From Mesorhizobium sp. AR02 (GTDB lineage: Bacteria > Pseudomonadota > Alphaproteobacteria > Rhizobiales > Rhizobiaceae): a stretch of 64,000 bases of DNA. How positions within the stretch are numbered: position 1 is the stretch's first letter; each line of letters opens with the position of its first letter. Both the position numbers and the translations under genes were made by a program. Shown here piece by piece: positions 1-8,691 of the stretch. The stretch spans positions 5,166,001 to 5,230,000 of the forward strand of contig NZ_CP080531.1 of NCBI RefSeq assembly GCF_024746835.1, written 5' to 3'. The notes under the pieces are model-generated. The model saw nothing but the letters and a program-made list of their open reading frames with translations, was not told the DNA's origin and ran no database searches.

Positions 1-185
1 TATTCCTGCTCGAGGATTTTTGCGCCGGTCTCCTTGCTGAACGGTTCGAACCAGGCCTTGCGCTGGGCATCCTGCCAGGCGCCGCCGCTGGCCATGATCG
101 ACAATTCGTCGGCGAAGGCATGGCCGATGGTGAAGAGTGCGGTGGCCGCTGTGAATACGAGCAGCCGGGTCTTTGCGATTTTCAT
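1..185 (-). CDS. ABC transporter substrate-binding protein, polyamine type (5' part only)
   Basis: Only the first 61 codons lie in the window; the gene runs off the left edge. The start is the ATG at 185. The N-terminus is a Sec signal peptide (MKIAKTRLLVFTAATALF, ending near HAFA) followed by DELSIMASGGAWQDAQRKAW, which is typical of the mature start of PotD/SBP_bac_8 type solute-binding proteins. It lies 48 bp downstream of the ATPase at 234-1364 on the same strand, so the two probably belong to one spermidine/putrescine-type importer operon whose permeases lie outside. Substrate cannot be told from this fragment. Confidence 0.8.
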   Translation of the reverse strand, partial: MKIAKTRLLVFTAATALFTIGHAFADELSIMASGGAWQDAQRKAWFEPFSKETGAKILEQE

Positions 186-233
186 TTTTCTTCCCCTGTT
201 TTTGAGATGGACCTGTTTTTGAGATTGGCTGGT

Positions 234-1364
234 TCAGGACGGCCCCGCCTTCGCGGCCGAGGCCTCGGCGGGAAAGGCGCGGCAGTCACCCGGCGCGCAG
301 GAGACCGTGACGGCCTCGCCATTGGCCATTGTCGCTTCGGGGCCGACCTTGACGGTCAGCACCTGGTCGTTGCCGAGCCTGGCGAGAAGACGCAGATGGT
401 CGCCGAGATAGATGCGGCCGTCGACCGTGGCGGGCAGGGCGTTGCCGCCGGCCGGCGTCAGGCTCAGCCGCTCGGGGCGGATGGCGACGTGGCAGGCAGT
501 GCCTTGCGCTACGCCGATGGCGAGCGCGGTGAGCTCGCCGCCGCCATTCAGCCGCACGTGGCATTCCTGGCCGGAGACGCGGTCGACGACGCCTTCCAGC
601 GTGTTGTTCTCGCCGATGAAGCTCGCCACGAAGGAGCTTTGCGGGGCGTTGTAGAGATCGTCGGGCGAGCCGAGCTGGGCAATGGCGCCATTGTTGAACA
701 CGGCGACGCGGTCCGACATGGTCAGCGCCTCGCTCTGGTCATGGGTGACGTAGACGATGGTGACGCCGAGCATGGTGTGGATCTGCTTGATCTCGAGCTG
801 CATGTGCTCGCGCAATTTCTTGTCGAGCGCACCCAGCGGCTCGTCCATCAGCACCAGGCTCGGCTCGAAGACCAGCGCGCGGGCCAGCGCCACACGCTGC
901 TGCTGGCCGCCGGAAAGCTGCGCCGGCTTGCGGTCGCCGAACTGCTTCAGCCGCACCATGTCCAGCGCGCGGCCGACGCGGCCGGCAATGTCGGCCTTGC
1001 TGACCTGGCGCACCGAAAGCGGGAAGGCGACGTTCTCCTCGACGCTCATATGCGGAAACAGCGCGTAGTTCTGGAACACCATGCCGATGTTGCGCTGGTA
1101 GGGCGGCAAGCGGTCGACCGGCCTGCCTTCCAGCGTGATGGTACCGCTGGTCGGCCGTTCGAAACCGGCCAGCATGTTGAGCGTCGTCGTCTTGCCCGAG
1201 CCGGAAGGGCCGAGCAGGGTCAGGAATTCGCCTCGCGCGACGCCGAGGTTCAGCCGCGTCACCGCGAAGGCGCGGCCGTCATAGGATTTCTCGACATCGA
1301 TGAAATCGACGAAAGCCGGGCCGGCGGCAGGCGCCGCTGCCAGGGTGGCGAGACCGGCGCTCAT
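234..1364 (-). CDS. ABC transporter ATP-binding protein, PotA-like
   Basis: 376 residues. Walker A GPSGSGKTT lies at 52-60, the signature LSGGQ at 149-153 and Walker B LVLMDEP at 169-175, followed by the D-loop and the H-loop (YVTHDQSEA). The region after about residue 240 (FIGENNTLEGVV onward) is the TOBE-type regulatory domain of the CUT1/polyamine ATPases. The family couples ATP hydrolysis to import of polyamines or related cations and opines at the cytoplasmic face of the permease. It is followed by the binding-protein gene at 1-185. An N-terminal extension of about 18 Ala-rich residues precedes the usual start, so a start a few codons downstream is possible. Confidence 0.88.
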   Translation of the reverse strand: MSAGLATLAAAPAAGPAFVDFIDVEKSYDGRAFAVTRLNLGVARGEFLTLLGPSGSGKTTTLNMLAGFERPTSGTITLEGRPVDRLPPYQRNIGMVFQNYALFPHMSVEENVAFPLSVRQVSKADIAGRVGRALDMVRLKQFGDRKPAQLSGGQQQRVALARALVFEPSLVLMDEPLGALDKKLREHMQLEIKQIHTMLGVTIVYVTHDQSEALTMSDRVAVFNNGAIAQLGSPDDLYNAPQSSFVASFIGENNTLEGVVDRVSGQECHVRLNGGGELTALAIGVAQGTACHVAIRPERLSLTPAGGNALPATVDGRIYLGDHLRLLARLGNDQVLTVKVGPEATMANGEAVTVSCAPGDCRAFPAEASAAKAGPS

Positions 1365-1665
1365 CGGGTGCCGCCCCGAAGCATTCCGCTCATTTGGCAG
1401 TCTGAAACACTATGCGGCTTGTGATGCATGGTTCCGTCCCTTTGGATGCTCGCATCTCGGCGGGTCATTCAAACTTGTATGCTCACACAATCTATCTGAA
1501 ATTGAGCATAGATGCATACAACTTTGACCGTCAAGCCGGTATTTGCCACGATTGTGTGATATTTTTCCGTTGGGGAGGCCGAATTGATGTCACACAAGTG
1601 CTATTGTCCGGCGAATTGTCTTATGCTAAGCCCACGACGAAGCCGAAGCCCCGAATCCATCCAGC
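1365..1665. promoter_or_regulatory. Divergent intergenic region with three TCACACAA boxes
   Basis: This region separates the minus-strand transporter operon from the plus-strand MocR gene. An 8-bp box occurs three times: TCACACAA at 1483-1490, its reverse complement TTGTGTGA at 1552-1559, and TCACACAA again at 1590-1597. The middle and right copies form an inverted repeat with centres 38 bp apart. MocR/GabR regulators usually bind paired boxes in the region between themselves and a divergent target, so these are candidate operators. No gene is seen here. Confidence 0.45.
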
Positions 1666-3054
1666 ATGCTCAGTGATCTCCGCCTTACCGACGATGAAAG
1701 TCCGGTCTATCGCCGTCTGGCCGACGCGATCGCCGAGCGCATCAGTGCGGGTACGCTGGCGGTCGGCGACCGGTTGCCGCCGCAGCGCGACATTGCGCGC
1801 GCGCTCGGCATCAACGTCACCACGGTGACGCGGGCACTGGCGACGCTGCAGCAGCGCGGCCTGCTGGAGGCGCGGCCGGGACGGGGCACCACAGTGGCTG
1901 CCAGGCAGGCGGCCGAGCGGCCCGGTTTCGTCTCGGCGCCGAGCGACGAGAGCGGCATCATCGACCTCTCGGTCAACCGGCCCGCCACCTCGGCCTATCT
2001 CGACGCGCTGGCGGCGCTGTTGCCGGGCCTGCCCAGGGATCCGCACTATGCTTCGCTGCAGGACTACCATCCGCCGGAAGGGCCGCTGTGGGCACGCGTG
2101 GCCGTCGCCGACTGGCTGAAAACCGTTGCCGGCGACGGCGACCCCGGTCGCGTGGTGCTGGCGGCCGGCGCCCAGCACGGGCTCGACTGCCTGCTTGGCG
2201 CGGTGACAAGGCAGGGCGAGGTGGTGCTGGCCGACGAGGTGACCTATCAGGGCATCAACGCACTCTGCCGCGTGCATGGGCTCGATCTCAGGGGCGTCGC
2301 CATGGATCGCGGCGGCATGCGGCCGGATGCTTTCGACGCCGCCTGCGCGCAGCTCCGCCCCCGCGCGGTATTCCTGGTGCCGACGCTGCACAATCCCACG
2401 ACGATTACGCTCAGCGAAGCGCGCCGCCACGAGCTTGCCGCTGTCGCCCGCCGCCACAATGTGATGATCATCGAGGATGACGTCTACCGGCCGCTGGCCG
2501 ACGAGGCCTTGCCCTCCTTCGCCAGCCTGGAGCCGGAGCTGACGGTGCATATCGGCGCGCTGTCGAAATGCCTGGCGCCGGGTCTGCGGCTCGGCTTCGT
2601 CATCGCGCCGCGCGCCATTGCCGGCCAGGTGGCGGCGGCGCTGCGCATCAATTGCTGGAGCATCAGCCCGCTGACGGCGCTGATCGGCGCGCGGATGATC
2701 GAGGACGGGGCGGCAGCGCGCATCATCGAGGTGCAGAAGCACGAGCTGCGCCAGCGCCAGGCGATCCTCAGCGAAATTCTCGGCGGCTATGACGTCCAGA
2801 GCCAGCCGAGCGCCACCCATGCCTGGCTGCGGCTGCCCGAGCCCTGGCGCGGCGCCGGTTTTGCCCGCACCTGCCTGGAGCGCGGCGTTGCTTTGCTGCC
2901 GGGCGATGCCTTCGCCGTCGGCCGCGAGCCGGTCCAGCACGGCGTGCGCATCAATGTGGGTGCTGCGCGTTCGCAGGACGATCTGCGCACGGCGCTGACC
3001 ACCATGGCGGAGCTGCTGTCGGCCGGGCATCTGCAATTGCCGGGTTTTGTCTGA
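1666..3054 (+). CDS. MocR/GabR-type PLP-dependent transcriptional regulator
   Basis: 462 residues. A GntR-type winged helix occupies about residues 14-80 (RLPPQRDIARALGINVTTVT). A class I aminotransferase fold fills the rest, with the PLP pocket residues N243 in HNPTT, D271 and Y274 in EDDVY, and the Schiff-base lysine K301 in GALSKCLAPG. This is the MocR architecture, in which the aminotransferase domain senses PLP or an amino compound and controls DNA binding. It starts 17 bp before the FAD oxidase gene on the same strand and diverges from the polyamine-type transporter, which suggests control of uptake and oxidation of an amine or amino acid. The ligand is not known. Confidence 0.9.
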   Translation: MLSDLRLTDDESPVYRRLADAIAERISAGTLAVGDRLPPQRDIARALGINVTTVTRALATLQQRGLLEARPGRGTTVAARQAAERPGFVSAPSDESGIIDLSVNRPATSAYLDALAALLPGLPRDPHYASLQDYHPPEGPLWARVAVADWLKTVAGDGDPGRVVLAAGAQHGLDCLLGAVTRQGEVVLADEVTYQGINALCRVHGLDLRGVAMDRGGMRPDAFDAACAQLRPRAVFLVPTLHNPTTITLSEARRHELAAVARRHNVMIIEDDVYRPLADEALPSFASLEPELTVHIGALSKCLAPGLRLGFVIAPRAIAGQVAAALRINCWSISPLTALIGARMIEDGAAARIIEVQKHELRQRQAILSEILGGYDVQSQPSATHAWLRLPEPWRGAGFARTCLERGVALLPGDAFAVGREPVQHGVRINVGAARSQDDLRTALTTMAELLSAGHLQLPGFV

Positions 3055-3071
3055 GGTCAGGAAATCACACG

Positions 3072-4316
3072 GTGACAGAGAAGAACGTCGAGATCGCCAT
3101 CATCGGCGCTGGCGTGGTCGGGCTGGCGACGGCGCTGCGCCTGGCCAGCGACGGCCGCGAAGTCCTGCTCATCGATCCCAACGAGCCGGGCTCGGGCGCC
3201 TCGTTTGGCAATGCCGGCACGCTGGCCGAATATGCCTGCATGCCGGTTGGCAATCCGGCCGTGCTGCGCGCGTTGCCAAAGCTGCTTCTCGACGCCGACA
3301 GCCCGTTTTCGCTGCGCTGGACAGCGCTGCTGCACCTGGCGCCGTGGCTGCTGAGGTTCGTCAGGCAATCGCTGCCGGCCGCCACCCATGCCAACGCCGT
3401 GGCGATGGCCGGCCTGCTGGCCGATTCCCTGCCGGCCTGGGAGGAGATGGCTGCCGAGGCCAATGCCGGGGATCTGCTGCGCCGCAATGGCTGCCTCTAT
3501 CTCTATTGCCGCCCGAGCGATCTTGCCGGCGGCGCGTCGAGCCGGGCGTTGCGCGCCGAATTCGGCGTCCATCAAAAAGTGCTGGATGCGCGCGAGGTCG
3601 CTGTGCTCGAGCCCAACCTGCCGCCGGTCACCGGTGGCGGCCTGTTTTTTCCGGATTCGATGAACCTGACCGATCCGGCCCTTTTGATGCGCCGGCTGCT
3701 CGACGCTGCCATTCAGCGCGGCGTTGCCGTCGAGCGGGCGACGGTTTCCAGCCTGAAGGCCGACAGCGCTGGCGTCGCGCTTGGCGGCGCTGGCCTCAAT
3801 GTCAGGGCAAAAAAGGTGGTGATCGCGGCCGGTGCCTTCTCGCGGCCGCTGGCGGCACAGGCCGGCGACCGCATCCCGCTCGAAACCGAGCGCGGCTATC
3901 ACCTCGAATTCGCCACGCCGGCGCCGGTGCTGACGCGGCCGGTGTGTCCGGTCGATCTCGGTTTCTACATGACGCCGATGGCCGGCCGGCTGCGTGTCGC
4001 CGGCACGGTGGAACTCGGACGCCAGGCCGCGCCACCCAATCCGCGCCGGCTGGCGCTGCTCGATCGCGGCGTGCGCCAGTTCTTCCCGGCGCTCGGCCAG
4101 CCTTCGTCAAAATGGCTCGGCTTTCGGCCGTCGCTGCCGGATTCGAGGCCCGTCATCGGCCCGTCGCCCGGCAATCCTGATATCATCTACGCCTTCGGCC
4201 ATGGCCATCTCGGCTTGACGCTGGCGGCCGTCACCGCGCGGCTGGTTGGCGACCTTATCGCCGACCGGCGGCCCAACAGCGAAAGACTTGCGCCTTTCGC
4301 CGCCGGCCGTTTCTGA
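3072..4316 (+). CDS. FAD-dependent oxidoreductase, DadA-like (D-amino-acid dehydrogenase family)
   Basis: 414 residues from a GTG start at 3072. The dinucleotide-binding motif IIGAGVVGLATALRLASDG covers about residues 10-28, followed by the DAO-type acidic end of beta-2 (LLIDPNEPGSGASFGNAG). The C-terminal GFRPSLPDSRPVIGPSP and the later FGHGHLGLTLA are characteristic of the DadA/glycine oxidase family, in which an FAD enzyme oxidises the C-N bond of a D-amino acid or amine. It lies 17 bp after the MocR regulator and is probably co-transcribed with it. Substrate is unknown; the adjacent polyamine-type importer fits an amine or amino-acid catabolic role. Confidence 0.85.
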   Translation: MTEKNVEIAIIGAGVVGLATALRLASDGREVLLIDPNEPGSGASFGNAGTLAEYACMPVGNPAVLRALPKLLLDADSPFSLRWTALLHLAPWLLRFVRQSLPAATHANAVAMAGLLADSLPAWEEMAAEANAGDLLRRNGCLYLYCRPSDLAGGASSRALRAEFGVHQKVLDAREVAVLEPNLPPVTGGGLFFPDSMNLTDPALLMRRLLDAAIQRGVAVERATVSSLKADSAGVALGGAGLNVRAKKVVIAAGAFSRPLAAQAGDRIPLETERGYHLEFATPAPVLTRPVCPVDLGFYMTPMAGRLRVAGTVELGRQAAPPNPRRLALLDRGVRQFFPALGQPSSKWLGFRPSLPDSRPVIGPSPGNPDIIYAFGHGHLGLTLAAVTARLVGDLIADRRPNSERLAPFAAGRF

Positions 4317-4367
4317 CCTTGATATCCATCGCCGAGGTTTCGAGGCGATGGCCGTTCGCCAGCAATT

Positions 4368-4955
4368 CTAGAAGGCTTCGTCCTTGTGCGGTTTCCGGGT
4401 CAGCGCGCGCGCCGCATCCGCTCCCGCGGCGAGGATGCGGTCCGACAATTCCGTTCCTTCCACTGCACGGGCCAATTGAAGGGCGCCGATGAGCGCGGCG
4501 AAGACGCCCAACGCCACGCCTTCCGGATCGCGGGTGTGCGGCGGCAGGTCCTTGGCCAATTGGTGCACCAGGGTCAGCAGCTTTTCGGTGTAGAGAGCGC
4601 GCGTCTCGGCCGGTTGGCGCGCGATTTCCGGCAACAGCGCGGCGGAAGCACAGCCGGTCTGCGGATGATCCCGGTGCTCGGGCGACAGATACATCGCCAT
4701 GGCCAGTTCCAGGCCGCCTGAGGCCAGTGCCTCCTGCAATTGCTGCGACTGGATCTCCAGTGCCGATGCCATGCTCTCGCGCACGAGGTCGGCCTTGGAC
4801 TGGAAGTGCGGATAGAAGGCGCCGTTCGTCATCCCGGCGTCGCTCATGATGCTGGCCAGCCCGGACGCGGCGATGCCGTCACCGCGGAAGCGGTTCGAAG
4901 CGACCTCCATGATCCGGCTGCGTGATGCGTCCTTCCGGCCCTTGTCATAGCGCAT
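4368..4955 (-). CDS. TetR/AcrR family transcriptional regulator
   Basis: 195 residues. The ATG at 4955 is preferred over an upstream in-frame start because it follows a GAAGGAG ribosome binding site. The TetR helix-turn-helix is at about residues 10-57 (SRIMEVASNRFRGDGI, then MSDAGMTNGAFYPHFQSKAD), and the C-terminal TetR_C-like ligand domain contains the ASAALLPEIARQ segment seen in regulators next to short-chain dehydrogenases. It is divergent from the SDR gene at 5063, with a nested 33-bp palindrome at 4983-5015 between them as likely operator. It probably represses itself and the SDR/MDR pair in the absence of an electrophilic or quinone-like ligand (inference). Confidence 0.9.
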   Translation of the reverse strand: MRYDKGRKDASRSRIMEVASNRFRGDGIAASGLASIMSDAGMTNGAFYPHFQSKADLVRESMASALEIQSQQLQEALASGGLELAMAMYLSPEHRDHPQTGCASAALLPEIARQPAETRALYTEKLLTLVHQLAKDLPPHTRDPEGVALGVFAALIGALQLARAVEGTELSDRILAAGADAARALTRKPHKDEAF

Positions 4956-4982
4956 GATGGCTCCTTCTCGTTTTCCTATTGC

Positions 4983-5015
4983 ATTATGAGTGTAATGTGA
5001 TATTACGATCATAAT
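4983..5015. promoter_or_regulatory. Nested palindromic operator for the TetR regulator
   Basis: Perfect 7-bp arms ATTATGA and TCATAAT enclose perfect 5-bp arms GTAAT and ATTAC around a GTGAT centre. The position between divergent TetR and SDR genes is the classical TetR-family operator arrangement. Confidence 0.7.
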
Positions 5016-5062
5016 TCAACCGTCGACCGCAGGCAAGACCTCTTATATTTGGAGCCTTCACA

Positions 5063-5878
5063 ATGAACCAGAATTCAGGAAAGACAGCTGTTGTGACCGG
5101 CGCCTCTTCAGGCATTGGCCGTGCCAGCGCCGAGATTTTGGCACGCGCCGGCTTCACGGTCTTCGGCACCAGCCGCAAGGCATCCAACCAGAGCTCGAAC
5201 GGTGTATCGATGCTGGCTTGCGACGTGACCGACGACGCGTCTGTCGCGTCCCTGGTCTCGACTGTCCTTAGCAAGACCGGCCGGATAGACCTCTTGGTCA
5301 ACAATGCCGGTATCGGCCTGCTGGGCGGCGCGGAAGAGTCCTCGGTCTCGCAGTCGCAGGCCCTGTTCGACGTCAACCTGTTTGGCGTCATGCGGATGAC
5401 CCACGCGGTGCTGCCGGTGATGCGGCGGCTGGGCGAGGGGCGTATCGTCAATATCGGCTCGATCCTGGGGGTGGTCCCGGCGCCGTACTCGGCCCATTAT
5501 TCAGCAGTCAAGCACGCGCTTGAAGGCTATTCGGAATCGCTCGACCATGAGGTTCGCGCTTTCAACATACGCGTTTCGGTCATCGAACCGGCATTCGTGC
5601 GCACCGTGTTCGACCAGAACGGATTCGAGCCCGATTCCGTCATGAAGGAATATGATGAGGCGCGGGCCGGCTTCCAGGCACTGCTTCGCGAGGTGATGCC
5701 CAAGGCCGATCTGCCTGATGTGGTGGCGAAGGTGGTTCTCAAGGCCGCGACCGACCGGCATCCGCGGCGGCGCTACACCGCCGGCAAGGCAGCGCGGCAG
5801 GTAAGCATGCTGCGCCGGTTCGCGCCGGCAGCCATGTTCGACAAAATCTTGCGCAAGCAATTTCGCCTGCCCGTCTGA
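5063..5878 (+). CDS. SDR family oxidoreductase
   Basis: 271 residues. The cofactor motif TGASSGIG is at 12-19, NNAG at 80-83, the catalytic Ser133 in NIGS, and YSAVK with Tyr146 and Lys150. This is a complete classical short-chain dehydrogenase catalytic set for NAD(P)H-dependent carbonyl or hydroxyl redox chemistry. The pattern of the substrate part (YSESLDHEVRAFNIRVSVIEPAFVRT) is that of the ketoacyl-reductase-like YdfG/oxidoreductase subgroup. It is divergent from the TetR regulator and 29 bp upstream of the MDR reductase on the same strand. Natural substrate is unknown. Confidence 0.9.
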   Translation: MNQNSGKTAVVTGASSGIGRASAEILARAGFTVFGTSRKASNQSSNGVSMLACDVTDDASVASLVSTVLSKTGRIDLLVNNAGIGLLGGAEESSVSQSQALFDVNLFGVMRMTHAVLPVMRRLGEGRIVNIGSILGVVPAPYSAHYSAVKHALEGYSESLDHEVRAFNIRVSVIEPAFVRTVFDQNGFEPDSVMKEYDEARAGFQALLREVMPKADLPDVVAKVVLKAATDRHPRRRYTAGKAARQVSMLRRFAPAAMFDKILRKQFRLPV

Positions 5879-5907
5879 ACGAAGCCGCGGATATTTAGAA
5901 AGCGACC

Positions 5908-6912
5908 ATGATGAAAGCCTTTGTTGTCGACAAGTATCAAAAGAAGGGCGCCATGCGGCTCGCCGAGATGCCGGAACCCGAGTTGCGGGACACTGATGTC
6001 CTGGTCGAAATTCACGCCGCCGGGGTGAACCTTCTCGATTCCAAGCTTCGGGACGGGGAGTTCAAGCCGATATTGCCCTATCGCCCGCCGTTCATCCTGG
6101 GCCATGACGTGGCGGGGATCGTCGTGCGGGCCGGATCGAAAGTCCGCAAATTCAAGCCCGGTGACGAAGTCTATGCGCGGTCGCGCGACGGGCGGATCGG
6201 CACGTTCGCCGAATCCATCGCTATCGATGAAGCCGACGTGGCGCTGAAGCCAAAAAACCTCAGCATGGAGGAAGCCGCCTCGATCCCGCTGGTGGGCCTG
6301 ACCGCCTGGCAGGTGCTGGTCGAGACAGCCGGGCTGAAGACAGGCCAGAAGGTGTTTATCCAGGCCGGCTCGGGCGGAGTGGGGACCTTCGCCATCCAGC
6401 TGGCGAAGCATCTCGGCGCGACCGTCGCGACAACGGCGAGCGCGGCGAATGCCGATCTGGTGAAAGGTCTCGGAGCCGATATCGTCATCGACTACAAGAA
6501 AGACGATTTCGAGAAGATCCTGCAAGGCTACGACGTCGTCCTGAACAGCCAGGACGCCAAAACGCTCGAAAAATCGCTGCATGTGCTGAAGCCGGGCGGG
6601 AAACTCATCTCCATTTCCGGCCCGCCGGATCCCGCATTTGCCAGCAAGCAGGGGCTGAACATGGTGCTGAAGCTGGTCCTGCGCCTGCTGAGCCGCGGCA
6701 TACGCGGCAAGGCCAGACGCGCCGGTGTCGGATATTCTTTCCTGTTCATGTGGGCGCAGGGCGATCAGCTGGGCAAGATCACCTCGCTCATCGAATCCGG
6801 CTTCATACGCCCCGTCATCGATCGGATTTTTCCGTTCGAGAAGACCAACGAGGCATTGGCCTATGTCGAAGCGGGGCGTGCCAAGGGCAAGGTTGTCGTC
6901 AAGGTCAGGTAG
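5908..6912 (+). CDS. NADP-dependent zinc-free MDR oxidoreductase (quinone/enone reductase type)
   Basis: 334 residues. An N-terminal GroES-like domain includes PFILGHDVAGIVVRAG and lacks the structural- and catalytic-zinc cysteines of true alcohol dehydrogenases. The Rossmann motif GSGGVG is at 154-159, followed by GAD-VIDYKKDDF. This matches the quinone oxidoreductase/zeta-crystallin branch, which reduces quinones or alpha,beta-unsaturated ketones with NADPH. It probably forms an operon with the upstream SDR under the TetR regulator, a common electrophile-detoxification arrangement. Confidence 0.88.
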   Translation: MMKAFVVDKYQKKGAMRLAEMPEPELRDTDVLVEIHAAGVNLLDSKLRDGEFKPILPYRPPFILGHDVAGIVVRAGSKVRKFKPGDEVYARSRDGRIGTFAESIAIDEADVALKPKNLSMEEAASIPLVGLTAWQVLVETAGLKTGQKVFIQAGSGGVGTFAIQLAKHLGATVATTASAANADLVKGLGADIVIDYKKDDFEKILQGYDVVLNSQDAKTLEKSLHVLKPGGKLISISGPPDPAFASKQGLNMVLKLVLRLLSRGIRGKARRAGVGYSFLFMWAQGDQLGKITSLIESGFIRPVIDRIFPFEKTNEALAYVEAGRAKGKVVVKVR

Positions 6913-6940
6913 GGAGAGTGTTCGGCGGAAGACCGTTGCT

Positions 6941-7606
6941 TTAGCCCGCCGCCACCGTCTCGATCTCCTGGAGATAAAACACCTTGCTCGGCTGCAAATG
7001 GTCGACGCAGAGCTGCGCCAGCACCCAATTGTCCCGGCGCTTGAGCGCCTCGATCATCATCGCGTGGTGCTGGCGCGAGACGTCGAGCTTTTCCCGATCT
7101 GCCAACGAATTGGCCCGCACCGGCAGGCTGAGCCGCATGTAATGCTCGATCGAGGAGACGAGATAGGCGTTGCCGCAGGCCGAGAACATTGTGAGATGGA
7201 AACGGTCATTGGCCTCGTGGATGCCTCTGAGATAGCCATTGTCGACATGGCCGCTGTAGGTGCGGTGGATGTCAGTCAATTGCGCGATCAGTTCGTCGCT
7301 GACCGGCAAGGGGATCATCAGTGCAGCCTGGCGCTGCAGCATTTCGCGCACCTCGTAGATCTGGCGCACCTCCTCGGGCGAGAGCCGGCGCACCATGGCG
7401 CCCTTGTTGCGCTCGCGCGTGACGATGCCGAGTTTTTCCAGCTGGTAGAGCGCCTGGCGGATGGTGTGGCGTGAAACCGGGAAGCGGGCGAGCAGCACAT
7501 CCTCGACCAGGCGCGTGCCGGGCGCCAGCCGGCCGAAGATGATGTCCTCCTCGAGTGCGTGCACCGTGTCGGCTTCCTTGCCGCCATAGTCGAAGCTGTT
7601 GAGCAT
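6941..7606 (-). CDS. GntR family regulator with FCD domain
   Basis: 221 residues. The N-terminal winged helix covers about residues 12-75 (ARFPVSRHTIRQALYQLEKLGIVTRE), and an FCD all-alpha effector domain follows, with the metal/ligand histidine-rich positions HEANDRFHLTMF and SRQHHAMMIEAL. It is convergent with the MDR gene. Two identical-pattern palindromes lie 23-56 bp upstream of its start, so it is probably autoregulated. FadR/FCD regulators usually sense organic acids; the regulated pathway is not identifiable here. Confidence 0.9.
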   Translation of the reverse strand: MLNSFDYGGKEADTVHALEEDIIFGRLAPGTRLVEDVLLARFPVSRHTIRQALYQLEKLGIVTRERNKGAMVRRLSPEEVRQIYEVREMLQRQAALMIPLPVSDELIAQLTDIHRTYSGHVDNGYLRGIHEANDRFHLTMFSACGNAYLVSSIEHYMRLSLPVRANSLADREKLDVSRQHHAMMIEALKRRDNWVLAQLCVDHLQPSKVFYLQEIETVAAG

Positions 7607-7628
7607 CGCGAATCCCTGTTAGCCCGGG

Positions 7629-7662
7629 CCAACGTCTGTTGGCCCAGGCCAACGTCCGTTGG
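7629..7662. promoter_or_regulatory. Two tandem GntR-type palindromes, 20 bp apart
   Basis: CCAACGTCTGTTGG at 7629-7642 and CCAACGTCCGTTGG at 7649-7662 have exactly 20 bp between centres, about two helical turns. They lie immediately upstream of the GntR/FCD gene. They could also fold as RNA hairpins at the end of the 7671-8414 transcript. Confidence 0.6.
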
Positions 7663-7670
7663 TCCGCACT

Positions 7671-8414
7671 CTAGCCTTCGCGCACAAGGCTGGCCACAAG
7701 CTGGTCGAGGCGCGGATCGTCGAGGCTGACGATGCCGGACATCTGCAGCGCCTGCCTCTGGCTGATCCTGCCGACCTCCTGGCGCATGATGACCTTTACG
7801 CTAACTGGCCCCGTCCCGGTCAGGACGAAGGCGCTGCCGATCAGGACCGGCTCCGAGAACGGTGCCCATTGCACGGCCACGATCGACGGCTCGCCGGTCT
7901 GGCGGCGGTTGATGCCGGCGAAATAGATCCAGTTCAGCCGCGAGATCGCCACGCCATAGTGCCAGCCCGGCGCCCGCGCTCCGCCCTGGCGATGGCCTTC
8001 GGCCCAACGGGTCACGCGCCTGAAAGTCACCTGCTCGGCCCCGCGCCGCACGAAGGTGACCGACCGCATCAGAAGGTCGGGGCGGCCCGGAACCGCGAAG
8101 TAGGTGAAGTAGGTCCCGCCGGCGATGGCGGGAGCCGGGCCGCGCACCATGTTCTCGTAGAGCGTCTGGTGGATCGGCGACAGCAACGGGTGCTCGGGTG
8201 CGGCGGCTTCCAGCGCGCGGTACAATTCATCCTCGTCGATGCGGAAATAGGCGCAGATCAGCTTCGCCGTCGCCCGGTTGGGCACGCTCTTGCCTTGCAG
8301 ATAGCGCTCGAACTGCGTGCGGTTCATGTTCAATCCGCGACATACGGCGCTCACCGACGCATGGCCGGAGACCAGCCGTCGCAGATTCGCGGCAAGATTC
8401 TTGCGGATTGGCAC
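7671..8414 (-). CDS. XRE-type helix-turn-helix protein with sensor-like C-terminal domain
   Basis: 247 residues. The first 65 residues form a Cro/C1-type helix-turn-helix (SVSAVCRGLNMNRTQFERYL, then KSVPNRATAKLICAYF). The rest is a beta-rich region of about 170 residues (TYFTYFAVPGRPDLLMRS and HYGVAISRLNWIYFAGINRR) seen in proteobacterial DNA-binding proteins of unknown ligand. The terminal segment SLDDPRLDQLVASLVR resembles a short amphipathic helix. It precedes the GntR gene on the same strand. It was recognised as a regulator by its helix-turn-helix only; target and effector are unknown. Confidence 0.75.
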   Translation of the reverse strand: MPIRKNLAANLRRLVSGHASVSAVCRGLNMNRTQFERYLQGKSVPNRATAKLICAYFRIDEDELYRALEAAAPEHPLLSPIHQTLYENMVRGPAPAIAGGTYFTYFAVPGRPDLLMRSVTFVRRGAEQVTFRRVTRWAEGHRQGGARAPGWHYGVAISRLNWIYFAGINRRQTGEPSIVAVQWAPFSEPVLIGSAFVLTGTGPVSVKVIMRQEVGRISQRQALQMSGIVSLDDPRLDQLVASLVREG

Positions 8415-8691
8415 GACACGCCCCTCGACAGCCGTTCGGACCGTTGTTCAGCAATTGCTTATATTCAGCAATCTCGCACATAGCGCCGATTCGGCGAATG
8501 GGACCTTTGGCCAATGCACATGGGATTCTTGGTCGATCCCGATCGGATACTGTCGCCACCGCAGCCAGCCGTCCCGAGGCGGGGAATTGTACGTTTCTTA
8601 CATATTGCCTATGCAAGTCATGCGAATGGGCGTAATTTAGCACGAAGAGCGACCTGTATCGGCCTCTCGACATCGAATGATGGAGAGTGCT

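Noticed and set aside
120..1424. A 434-codon plus-strand frame over the PotA-like ATPase
   Set aside because: Antisense to a gene with intact Walker motifs; no ribosome binding site or family.
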